Assembly (NCBI GenBank): GCA_023405135.1
Contig: JAEXYZ010000093.1
Coordinates: 1-39,181 of the forward strand
DNA: 39,181 nucleotides
Direction: 5' to 3'
Origin: Bacillota bacterium
GTDB taxonomy: Bacteria > Bacillota > Bacilli > Bacillales_A > Planococcaceae
Part shown: piece by piece, positions 23,940 through 30,139 of the stretch
Layout: every line of letters starts with the position of its first letter
Position numbering within the stretch: position 1 is the stretch's first letter
Made by a program: the position numbers and the translations under genes
Notes under the pieces: model-generated
What the model was told of the DNA's origin: nothing
Databases searched by the model: none
The model's input: only the letters and a program-made list of their open reading frames with translations

Positions 23940-24944
23940 TTATTGTTCGTCAAAGTATTTTTGAGCACCTGGATGAACATCAATACCAATACCGTCTAAA
24001 GCAGTTTCAGCTTTGATGAATTCACCTTTTGCGTGACCAATTTTATCTGTGTTACCGTAAATTGCTTTTGCAATTCCGTAAGCAACTTCATCTGGTAAAT
24101 CAGATTTTACTGCAATCATCGCTAATACTGATACAGTTGGTACTTCTGTTTCTAAACCATAAGTTCCAGCTGGAATTGTATCCACTGCATAGTATGGATA
24201 TTTTTCAATTAATGCTTTTGCTTTATCAGCAGCTACTGGAACGATTACTACATCTGTAGTTGCACCTAAAGCTTCAACTGCAGCTGTTGGATAACCAGCA
24301 GTAACGAAAGCTGCATCAATTTGACCAGTTTGTAAACCATCTGTTGATTCACCAAAGTCTAAGTTTTGTGGTTGGATATCATCCATTGTTAAACCGTGAA
24401 TTTCTAATAATTGTTCAGCGTTTGCGTAAGTACCAGAACCAGGTGCACCTACTGAAACCTTTTTACCTTTTAAATCTTCAAATGACTTAATGCCAGAATT
24501 TGCAGTTGTTACAAGATGAATTGTTTCAGGATATAAGCCACCGATAGCAACTAAATCTTCAACCGCTTGTCCTTCAAACATTAATTCTCCATGTTTTGCA
24601 TAGTACGCAATATCAGTTTGAACGAATGCGATTTCAGCATCGCCCGCTTTTAAAGCGTTTACGTTTGCAGCAGAAGCTTGAGATACTTCTGCAGTTGTTT
24701 TAATACCAGTTTCATCTGTAATTAAATCCGCAAATGTACCACCAAGAGCATAGTATGTACCTTGCGTACCACCAGTTACTAAACTTAGGAATTTAGGTTT
24801 AGTTTCTTCTGTTGCCCCCTCTGTATTAGAATCGTCAGTAGCAGCGTCTTCAGTTTCTGTTGATTCGTTGCCACCACATGCCGCTAATACCATAATTAGC
24901 ATAAGGCTTAAAGCTGTTAGAAATAAATACTTCTTATTTTTCAA
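23940..24944 (-). CDS. TAXI-family TRAP solute-binding lipoprotein
   Basis: 334 residues. Residues 1-22 are a lipoprotein signal ending in the lipobox LAAC (Cys23), followed by an acidic, Thr-rich linker to about residue 48. The domain begins KFLSLVTGGTQGTYYALGGT, the TAXI signature, with EVSQASAANVNALKAGDAEIAFVQTD typical for the ligand-binding core. Known TAXI systems import dicarboxylates or glutamate-like solutes; the ligand here is not deducible. The start is TTG behind ACAGGAGGGG. It is the first gene of the operon and has a good promoter and an upstream CcpA-type site. Confidence 0.93.
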   Translation of the reverse strand: MKNKKYLFLTALSLMLIMVLAACGGNESTETEDAATDDSNTEGATEETKPKFLSLVTGGTQGTYYALGGTFADLITDETGIKTTAEVSQASAANVNALKAGDAEIAFVQTDIAYYAKHGELMFEGQAVEDLVAIGGLYPETIHLVTTANSGIKSFEDLKGKKVSVGAPGSGTYANAEQLLEIHGLTMDDIQPQNLDFGESTDGLQTGQIDAAFVTAGYPTAAVEALGATTDVVIVPVAADKAKALIEKYPYYAVDTIPAGTYGLETEVPTVSVLAMIAVKSDLPDEVAYGIAKAIYGNTDKIGHAKGEFIKAETALDGIGIDVHPGAQKYFDEQ

Positions 24945-24984
24945 AATAACCCCTCCTGTGTAATATTTGTTACATTACAGATTA

Positions 24985-25014
24985 ATTTTAACTACTATCA
25001 TTCTTTTGTGTCAA
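24985..25014 (-). promoter_or_regulatory. Sigma-A promoter of the TRAP operon
   Basis: On the minus strand TTGACA (25009-25014) and TAAAAT (24985-24990) are separated by 18 bases, about 40 bases before the binding-protein start. Confidence 0.75.
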
Positions 25015-25059
25015 TCATTTTAATATTCTGCTAATAGAATAATAGAGATTCTCACAGTA

Positions 25060-25073
25060 CGAAAGCGTTTACA
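25060..25073 (-). promoter_or_regulatory. CcpA catabolite-responsive element (cre) upstream of the TRAP operon
   Basis: TGTAAACGCTTTCG on the minus strand matches the cre consensus TGWAANCGNTNWCA at all but the last base. It lies roughly 80-95 bases upstream of the predicted transcription start, a position more often seen for CcpA activation than for repression. Confidence 0.6.
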
Positions 25074-25229
25074 ATAACATCATTTTGAATATATCAGAAA
25101 AATTTTTATATTATATAAACAACTTTTCTTTGTTATAGCACAAATAAAATAACTTCAACATTTATAGTATTTATTAATAAAAATTCTGTTTTTTGTAAAC
25201 TTTTTTATGTACCTACATTAACATAATGA

Positions 25230-25307
25230 TTTAAGTGCGGTTTTGTGGACTTTATGTGTGGTTTTCAGTGATTTATGTGCGATTTCCCGAAGTTTATGTG
25301 CGAAACG
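25230..25307. repeat. 21-bp tandem repeat, 3.7 units
   Basis: Units begin at 25230 (TTTAAGTGCGG), 25251 (TTTATGTGTGG), 25272 (TTTATGTGCGA) and 25293 (TTTATGTGCGA), exactly 21 bases apart, with variable second halves. The array is intergenic, between the TRAP promoter region and the sodC terminator. No reading frame with a ribosome binding site crosses it. Confidence 0.85.
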
Positions 25308-25322
25308 AAATTACAATCAATA

Positions 25323-25366
25323 AAAAATGTGTATTTAGAGATTTTTTCTCCAAATACACATTTTAA
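25323..25366 (-). terminator. Terminator of the sodC-like gene
   Basis: AAAATGTGTATTT and AAATACACATTTT arms with inner GAGA/TCTC-type pairing have T-rich flanks on both strands. It follows the sodC stop on the minus strand. Confidence 0.85.
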
Positions 25367-25371
25367 ATAAA

Positions 25372-25944
25372 TTAATTTTTAGGTGTAATAACTCCGCAAG
25401 CAATTCTTGCACCTGAGTTACCGGCTGGATCAGTGACATAATCATCGGCTTTTTCATGAATGACAATTGCACTTCCATCTTCGTCAAACAGGGAATTTTC
25501 CACACCTTGCTCTAACGTAATATTTTTTGCCATAAATTCTACTTGAACTGTACCATCCTCTTCCGGTGCAATATTCGGCAAATCACCTAGATGAGGTCCT
25601 TTTGGATTATTAAATCCGTGTTGTTTTTCAGTTGGATTAAAATGGGAACCAGCTGATTCAAAAGATGGTTTTTCACATTTCCCTACTTGATGAATATGAA
25701 TACCATGCTCCCCTTCAGGAACCTCTGTAAGTCCAAGGGAAATAAGGACACCATCATCTCCTTCCGTCATTTCCATATGACCAATTTCATTTCCTTCTGT
25801 ATTAATAATCTTTGCTGTAGCTTGTAATGCTTCCGGTGCTGCAACTGTTACAACTTCATCTTTATTAAATGTTCCAAATAAATTGCATCCACTTAAAACT
25901 AATACCATTGCACTTAACAATAAACTAATCTTAATTTTCCACAT
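25372..25944 (-). CDS. sodC: Cu/Zn superoxide dismutase-like lipoprotein (SodC/YojM)
   Basis: 190 residues. A lipoprotein signal ends in LSGC (Cys20), so the enzyme sits outside the membrane. All usual metal residues are visible in order: the HGIHIHQVGKC pair of Cu histidines with the disulfide Cys, the bridging His in SAGSHFNP, Zn ligands in KQHGF and GPHLGDL, the fourth Cu His in IVIHEKADD, and the active-site Arg with the second disulfide Cys in GARIACG. It is therefore expected to be an active superoxide dismutase, unlike B. subtilis YojM, which has lost Cu ligands. The start is ATG with TTAGGAGGG. The gene is monocistronic. Confidence 0.92.
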   Translation of the reverse strand: MWKIKISLLLSAMVLVLSGCNLFGTFNKDEVVTVAAPEALQATAKIINTEGNEIGHMEMTEGDDGVLISLGLTEVPEGEHGIHIHQVGKCEKPSFESAGSHFNPTEKQHGFNNPKGPHLGDLPNIAPEEDGTVQVEFMAKNITLEQGVENSLFDEDGSAIVIHEKADDYVTDPAGNSGARIACGVITPKN

Positions 25945-26043
25945 AATTGGTTATCCCTCCTAAACTGGAGTATTACCATTAGGGAAAATAAATATTCCTT
26001 TAATGTAGATAGATACCAATTATACTATTTATCTGAAATAAGA

Positions 26044-26071
26044 TAAATCAATGAATTAGTTGAACCGATAT
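26044..26071 (+). promoter_or_regulatory. Sigma-D promoter of yjfB
   Basis: TAAA (26044-26047) and ACCGATAT (26064-26071), 16 bases apart, match the motility sigma-D consensus TAAA-N14-16-GCCGATAT. The predicted start lies just before the ribosome binding site AAGGAGGG of yjfB, which belongs to the SigD regulon in B. subtilis. Confidence 0.75.
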
Positions 26072-26093
26072 TAACAAAAAAGGAGGGTGATTT

Positions 26094-26276
26094 ATGGACA
26101 TCAATTCAATCATGTCTGCGCAAGTTTCACAGCTTCAACAAACATTGCAAATGGGTATTATGGATAAAGCTTTGAACATGGGAGCAGCTGGGGCAATAGA
26201 AATGTTAAACGATATGCCTGAACAAACTACTGCTACACATCCTTATAAAGGACAAACAATTGACGTTTCTGTTTAA
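26094..26276 (+). CDS. yjfB: YjfB-family putative motility protein
   Basis: A complete 60-residue protein with the family pattern: MDINSIMSAQVSQLQQTLQM at the N-terminus, a short Met/Ala/Gly helix DKALNMGAAGAIEML, and a C-terminal HPYKGQTIDVSV. Family members are small proteins linked to flagellar regulons with no known biochemical role. The start is ATG behind AAGGAGGGTGA. A sigma-D promoter lies immediately upstream and a strong terminator downstream, giving a one-gene transcript. Confidence 0.9.
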   Translation: MDINSIMSAQVSQLQQTLQMGIMDKALNMGAAGAIEMLNDMPEQTTATHPYKGQTIDVSV

Positions 26277-26282
26277 GTTAAT

Positions 26283-26327
26283 GGGCTATTTTGGAAGTTA
26301 AACTTTCAAAATAGCCCTTCCTTTTTA
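26283..26327. terminator. Terminator after yjfB
   Basis: GGGCTATTTTG and CAAAATAGCCC form a perfect 11-bp stem followed by TTCCTTTTT. It lies between convergent yjfB and the membrane protein gene. Confidence 0.9.
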
Positions 26328-26352
26328 TGTATAAAACCATTACTCCAGTCAA

Positions 26353-26787
26353 TTACCAAAGAACTGGCTTTGCTACCATAAACCACAACATAATTAATAA
26401 CAAGAAAATATATTGCCAAGTAGATTTTCTTAACTTCTTAATAAAAGATTCTTTATTAAAGTTAGCAGTTCCAAAAGTTTGTATTGTAGGCTTAAATGCT
26501 CGAGCTAAAAAAATAATGGAGCCTACCATTACTGCAATCGTTAACACTACCCAAGAAGTTGTCCACGTCCAACCGCTAAGCATAATCAAAACAATCCCAG
26601 AGATAACGAGAACATGGCCGGCATGTTTAACAACTGTTACAGCAGACTGGAATGACTGTACAAATCCACCAAGTTGCGACTCTTCCGCTTGTTCCATCTT
26701 ATGTAAAGTAGGGAGCAGTGCAAATAATGGACCAATTGAAACTACTGCACTTAATATATGTATATATAAAAAAATGGTATATATCAT
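26353..26787 (-). CDS. DUF2269-like four-helix membrane protein
   Basis: 144 residues with four hydrophobic helices. FLYIHILSAVVSIGPLFALL (His in the first helix) and KHAGHVLVISGIVLIMLSGW are typical of the DUF2269 family of small integral membrane proteins, some of which place histidines where heme-binding membrane proteins do. The function is unknown. The ATG at 26787, giving MIYTIFLYIH, is preferred, since a GGACGTGAG precedes it. An in-frame ATG at 26808 has no ribosome binding site. A near-cre sequence TGAAAACGCTTAAA lies at 26833-26846, upstream of it. Confidence 0.7.
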   Translation of the reverse strand: MIYTIFLYIHILSAVVSIGPLFALLPTLHKMEQAEESQLGGFVQSFQSAVTVVKHAGHVLVISGIVLIMLSGWTWTTSWVVLTIAVMVGSIIFLARAFKPTIQTFGTANFNKESFIKKLRKSTWQYIFLLLIMLWFMVAKPVLW

Positions 26788-27067
26788 TGTTTTCTCACGT
26801 CCAATCATCGTTGTTACAATTAGTATATCATCATGAAAACGCTTAAATTTTGTGGAAACAATGACATTTTAGTAATTAAAAAATATTTTGTTCTCATTTT
26901 CACAATAATTGCATATCCTATAAATTAAACACTTAAAATTTATAATTGTTAATCGCATGTTATTTATTTGTAAAATGATTGAATAACAATGCAAAGAATC
27001 AAAGAATCATTATATGATAATAATAGAAGCACAATAGTTGCTTAAAATCGAATTGGGAGTGATTATT

Positions 27068-27700
27068 ATAGGAATTCATAAGTTTTTCACAAGCCTAAAT
27101 GATTTAGAACGTATTTTTCGTGCCCCAGGACGCTTCAAATTTGAAGAGCATAACGTAGCAGCCCATTCATGGAAAGTGTCACAATATGCGATGTTTTTCG
27201 GTACACTTGAAGAAATGCATGGTGCTACAGTAGATTGGAAATCATTATATGAAAAAACAATTAATCACGACTTTGCAGAGGTGTTTATCGGAGACATTAA
27301 AACACCAGTTAAACATGCAAGTGTTGAATTAAAACAAATGCTTGCTCATGTCGAAGAAAAGATGATGGAAAAATTTATACGAGAAGAAATACCCCCTGAC
27401 TTTCAAGATGTCTTTTTCGATCGTATGAAGGAAGGCAAGGATGCAACATTAGAAGGACGACTTCTTGAGTTTGCAGATAAACTAGATCAATTTTATGAAT
27501 CATTTGCAGAATTAAAACGTGGTAATACGGATAAAGAGTTTGTAGCAATGTATCAACAAGCTTTGCAAAAACTCCTTCAAATGCCGCTTAAGGAAAGTGT
27601 TAAATATTTCCGAAACGAAATTTTAAATGATGTCATGCGTGAAGAAACGCAAATTAACATTGCTGCATTAACAAATGAAATTTTAAGTGAAGCTGATTAA
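27068..27700 (+). CDS. HD-domain 5'-nucleotidase-like protein (YfbR type), probable ATA start
   Basis: About 210 residues. HD-superfamily metal and catalytic residues: EEHNVAAHSWKVSQYAMFFG (His, then H-S-W), TINHDFAEVFIGDI (HD pair) and LLEFADKLDQFYES (late Asp), matching YfbR-like deoxyribonucleoside 5'-monophosphatases. The start is unusual. Relatives as I recall them begin MGIHKFFTSLNDLER. Here the codon at that position is ATA (27068), six bases after the ribosome binding site TTGGGAGTG. The frame stays open upstream to a TTG at 27038 without its own ribosome binding site, while GTG 27059 lies inside the ribosome binding site. ATA or the adjacent ATT is therefore the likely start, which would limit expression. 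Terminator at 27706. Confidence 0.8.
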   Translation: MGIHKFFTSLNDLERIFRAPGRFKFEEHNVAAHSWKVSQYAMFFGTLEEMHGATVDWKSLYEKTINHDFAEVFIGDIKTPVKHASVELKQMLAHVEEKMMEKFIREEIPPDFQDVFFDRMKEGKDATLEGRLLEFADKLDQFYESFAELKRGNTDKEFVAMYQQALQKLLQMPLKESVKYFRNEILNDVMREETQINIAALTNEILSEAD

Positions 27701-27705
27701 ATACT

Positions 27706-27740
27706 AAAGTTTTCCTATTGAAGGAAAGCTTTTTATTTTT
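27706..27740 (+). terminator. Terminator after the HD-domain gene
   Basis: AAAGTTTTCC and GGAAAGCTTT pair with one mismatch, followed by TTATTTTTT. Confidence 0.8.
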
Positions 27741-27864
27741 TGCTTACATTTGTGCGTAATAAGGTAAAAATTTTATTACGCTTCCCAGAAATCCCCTTAA
27801 AACCACTAATTACATTACCAAAAACCTTGCTAATTATTTGACTTTTTTCTTAAAAGATACTTAC

Positions 27865-27893
27865 TTGCATGAGCAACTATAATCGTTTATTAT
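27865..27893 (+). promoter_or_regulatory. Sigma-A promoter of the free-standing RNA
   Basis: TTGCAT (27865-27870) and TATTAT (27888-27893) are separated by exactly 17 bases. The predicted start is near 27900. No protein start with a ribosome binding site follows on this strand. Confidence 0.65.
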
Positions 27894-27899
27894 AACATT

Positions 27900-28152
27900 A
27901 AAGCTGCGTTGTTCGTACAAATATTAAGTTTTAACCTTTGAACTGTAAAAGGGAGTTTTAATCGAATAAGGAATGGCGAGCGTCACACCACGGTGAATGA
28001 CGATATACAGGAATTATTCTGCGAACACCCACTTTGAGGAGTGGTGGTTTAAAACTTTCTATTAATAATTACGGCAAGGCGGCTTTGCCATACATAATGT
28101 ATAGCAAGGCTTTGCGTATCTCCCCATCAAATGTTGATGGGGAGATTTTTTT
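27900..28152 (+). ncRNA. Candidate structured non-coding RNA, unidentified
   Basis: The region of about 250 nt has a promoter, dense secondary structure and a strong terminator but no protein. Visible helices: AGTTTTAA (27954-27961) with TTTAAAACT (28048-28056) closing a domain; inside it GAATAA (27964-27969) with TTATTC (28014-28019), CGTCA (27981-27985) with TGACG (27998-28002), and CCACT (28029-28033) with AGTGG (28040-28044). A second copy AAGTTTTAA at 27926-27934 could compete for the same partner. A GGCAA/TTTGCC hairpin follows, and the 13-bp terminator stem at 28118-28146 ends in seven T. I compared it from memory with 6S, SRP, tmRNA, RNase P, T-box and common riboswitch classes and found no match. 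The next plus-strand gene is 9 kb away, so it is a stand-alone RNA rather than a leader. Confidence 0.6.
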
Positions 28153-28169
28153 CCACCCATATATCCAAT

Positions 28170-28367
28170 TTATAAATTTTGCCCTATTAATTCTCTTTTT
28201 ACTTTTAAATAAGCATAGTTAATCAATTTATAATCTGTTTCATTTTGACATATTAATTGACAAAGATAGCTTTTTAAACTATTTGATTTTCCACTAAATG
28301 TTATATACATAACATACGACTTAAATTGCTCTTCATAAAAAGCAATTGAATGTGATTCCGATTCCAT
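28170..28367 (-). CDS. Small protein of unknown function (65 residues)
   Basis: The ATG at 28367 has the ribosome binding site AGAAGGAGTGG eight bases upstream, and the frame ends at 28170. The product, MESESHSIAFYEEQFKSYVM to KVKRELIGQNL, is helical and charged, with two cysteines (LCQLICQ) in the middle. An in-frame extension to 28403 lacks a ribosome binding site. No family is recognised. It lies about 210 bases downstream of a cobalamin riboswitch on the same strand, with no terminator seen between them, so it might be its regulated gene. That link is weak. Confidence 0.45.
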   Translation of the reverse strand: MESESHSIAFYEEQFKSYVMYITFSGKSNSLKSYLCQLICQNETDYKLINYAYLKVKRELIGQNL

Positions 28368-28423
28368 ACTACTCTCCACTCCTTCTAAAATCATAAAAAA
28401 CATCTTCCTAGTGAAAGATACAG

Positions 28424-28534
28424 CTATAACCGATATACATCATAATGTTTAAACAAACTAAAAATGCAACTTCTACTATTTATTGAAGCCATACGTTTGA
28501 TTGTCACATTATGAGTATGAAGAAGAACATTCAT
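28424..28534 (-). CDS. Possible 36-residue ORF behind cobalamin riboswitch 1
   Basis: The ATG at 28534 follows ATAGGGGGG by ten bases. The frame gives MNVLLHTHNVTIKRMASINS and ends in HYDVYRL. The ribosome binding site lies in the hairpin CCTACGAGGATAGG that forms the apparent expression platform. It is too short to recognise and may be a relic of a deleted vitamin B12-controlled gene. Confidence 0.3.
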   Translation of the reverse strand: MNVLLHTHNVTIKRMASINSRSCIFSLFKHYDVYRL

Positions 28535-28583
28535 CACACTCTTTCCCCCCTATCCTCGTAGGTTTTGGCTGTATTAGAAAAAA

Positions 28584-28737
28584 GGCAGGTCTCCTGGCTT
28601 ATGATCATCGCTTCCTTCAGCTTCCCATTACTTTATATAACAGTGGCTTTCGAAGGTTGCTCACACTTACAGTTGCGGGACAGCATCGGACTTACACCGA
28701 TTTCCCTTTTAAACAAACCCAAATGGATTTGTACCTA
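28584..28737 (-). promoter_or_regulatory. Cobalamin riboswitch 1
   Basis: On the minus strand: GGGAAATCGGTGTAAGTCCG, then GCTGTCCCGCAACTG (B12 box region), AAAGCCACT, and the 3' core AAGCCAGGAGACCTGCC. These are the conserved core blocks of the AdoCbl-type riboswitch. Downstream a hairpin CCTA-cgagga-TAGG abuts the G-rich ribosome binding site GGGGGG, suggesting translational control. No full-length gene follows. Confidence 0.93.
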
Positions 28738-28897
28738 ATTTCTTTCATATTCTATTTTGATTATGACGGCATAAATTTGATTGAGAGCGCCTAATTTCTC
28801 TTTAAATTAGACGCTTTTTCACTCAATTGTTGCTATATGTTTGTTCTCGTATTCCTTTTGCAGCTTATTAACCTCCTTTATCATTTACATAACCCAA

Positions 28898-28932
28898 ATA
28901 AAAAAAGCTATTTCTATAATTAGAAATAGCTA
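28898..28932 (-). terminator. Terminator between the two cobalamin riboswitches
   Basis: On the minus strand AGCTATTTCTA/TAGAAATAGCT, a perfect 11-bp stem with loop ATTA, is followed by seven T. It ends transcription from riboswitch 2. Below it the minus strand reads AAAGGAGG (28872-28879) before a 14-codon frame with a CTG as first codon, perhaps another relic. Confidence 0.85.
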
Positions 28933-28961
28933 GAGAAATATCTATGCATGTTAAAAAAGCG

Positions 28962-28997
28962 CTAAAAGATAGAATCTTTTACACGGTCATTTCGCAC
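28962..28997 (-). CDS. Possible 11-residue leader peptide behind cobalamin riboswitch 2
   Basis: GTG at 28997 follows the ribosome binding site ATAGGTGG with six-base spacing; the frame encodes MRNDRVKDSIF and stops inside a hairpin AAAAGAT-TCT-ATCTTTT that is followed by GCGC and six T. The ribosome binding site lies in a hairpin (ACCTA/TAGGT plus CACC/GGTG) like that of riboswitch 1. Confidence 0.3.
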   Translation of the reverse strand: MRNDRVKDSIF

Positions 28998-29037
28998 AGA
29001 TCACCACCTATTTCCACGTAGGTATTTGGTGTGTACT

Positions 29038-29197
29038 AGAATTTGGCAGGTCTCCTGACTTTTCATCAACGCTTGTCATGCCTTCCCATTTTCACAGTGG
29101 CATTTATATGACTCGCTCCGAATTCACAGTTGCGGGACAGTGTTGGATTTTCACCAATCTTCCCTTTTAAGCTTATTTTCATAAGCACCAATTCTTA
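29038..29197 (-). promoter_or_regulatory. Cobalamin riboswitch 2
   Basis: On the minus strand: GGGAAGATTGGTGAAAATCC, then ACTGTCCCGCAACTG, GCCACTG, and GTCAGGAGACCTGCC. P1 is formed by AGAATTGG-type and CCAAATTCT arms. It is a second complete AdoCbl-type aptamer, about 300 bases from the first and in the same direction. Two hairpins follow before any sizeable reading frame. Confidence 0.93.
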
Positions 29198-29292
29198 CAC
29201 GTTATGTAATTGTAATTACTATAACACAATAGTGTCTTAAAAGTAATAAAATTCAGATTAAAAGATTATTAGTCACTATTAATAACTAGTAT

Positions 29293-29331
29293 AAAAAAGT
29301 GGAGTACACATTTATAGATACTCCACTTTTC
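29293..29331 (-). terminator. Terminator of the hyu/ABC operon
   Basis: AAAGTGGAGTA and TACTCCACTTT form a perfect 11-bp stem around a 12-base loop, with T-run on the minus strand. It ends the six-gene operon just after the last permease and before riboswitch 2, so the riboswitches are not leaders of this operon. Confidence 0.9.
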
Positions 29332-29335
29332 TAAA

Positions 29336-30139
29336 TTACATTACTTTTGAAAGTCCAATTGTACGTTCAATTATTATTAATGCAATTACTGAAATAATAA
29401 TAAAGATTACGGATATTGCGTTTACACTTGGATCAAATGTTTGATCTATATAACCAAAAGTCCGTACAGGAACTGTAACTGTAGAAGGTGAAGAAACAAA
29501 TAAACTGATAGAAATTTCACCAAAAGAAGTTACTGCAGAAAATACTGTCCCTGCTAAAATTCCTGGTTTAATTAATGGAATTGTTATTTTATAAAAAGTT
29601 TGTAAAGGTGTTGCACCTAAATTCATTGAAGCCTTTTCTAATGCAGGATTCAAGTTCGTAACACTTACTGAAACAGTTCTGACAACATAAGGGAAACATA
29701 CAATCATATGCCCAACTACTAAAGCTAAAATGGATCCGTTAATCCCCATCATTGTAAAAAGATAAAGTAAAGATATACCTAAAACGACCTGAGGAATCAT
29801 TAAAGGTGATAGGATAAGAGATTGAACAAGGCTTTTACCTTTAAATTTTAATCTAGCAAGTGCATATGAAGCCATTGTTCCTAAAATAACTGTTAACGGT
29901 GTTACGATAATTAATAGTATTGCGCTCATCCATAATGAATCTAACCATTGTGGATTTTCAAAAACTGCTGTAAACCATCTAAATGAAAAACCTTTTGGTG
30001 GAAACTTCGGGTATTCACTTGGACTAAATGCTGAAAATACAATTACAAATATCGGTAGAATTAAGAATAAGTAAACAATAATCCCGATTATCCAAACAAC
30101 AATATCAATCCATGAATCTTTCTTCTTAAACTTAGTCAT
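29336..30139 (-). CDS. ABC transporter permease, PotC type
   Basis: 267 residues with six membrane segments and the binding-protein-dependent permease signature around EKASMNLGATPLQTFYKITI (EAA loop contacting the ATPase). The C-terminal portion ends in VIALIIIERTIGLSKVM. It is the second inner-membrane subunit of a spermidine/putrescine-like importer. It starts at ATG 30139 and overlaps the previous permease gene by 8 bases, so translation is coupled. It is the last gene of the hyu operon. Confidence 0.92.
   Translation of the reverse strand: MTKFKKKDSWIDIVVWIIGIIVYLFLILPIFVIVFSAFSPSEYPKFPPKGFSFRWFTAVFENPQWLDSLWMSAILLIIVTPLTVILGTMASYALARLKFKGKSLVQSLILSPLMIPQVVLGISLLYLFTMMGINGSILALVVGHMIVCFPYVVRTVSVSVTNLNPALEKASMNLGATPLQTFYKITIPLIKPGILAGTVFSAVTSFGEISISLFVSSPSTVTVPVRTFGYIDQTFDPSVNAISVIFIIISVIALIIIERTIGLSKVM

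Noticed and set aside
26833..26846. cre-like TGAAAACGCTTAAA upstream of the DUF2269-like gene
   Set aside because: It lacks the conserved C near the end of the consensus and no clear promoter relation is visible. It is mentioned only in the gene entry.
27900..28152. Known RNA identities (6S, SRP RNA, tmRNA, RNase P, T-box, common riboswitches) for the structured RNA
   Set aside because: None of their conserved core sequences could be found by eye. A 6S-like rod cannot be excluded without a covariance search.
28034..28222. 62-codon plus-strand frame
   Set aside because: It reads through the strong terminator at 28118-28152 and the helices of the candidate RNA. It starts without a usable ribosome binding site.
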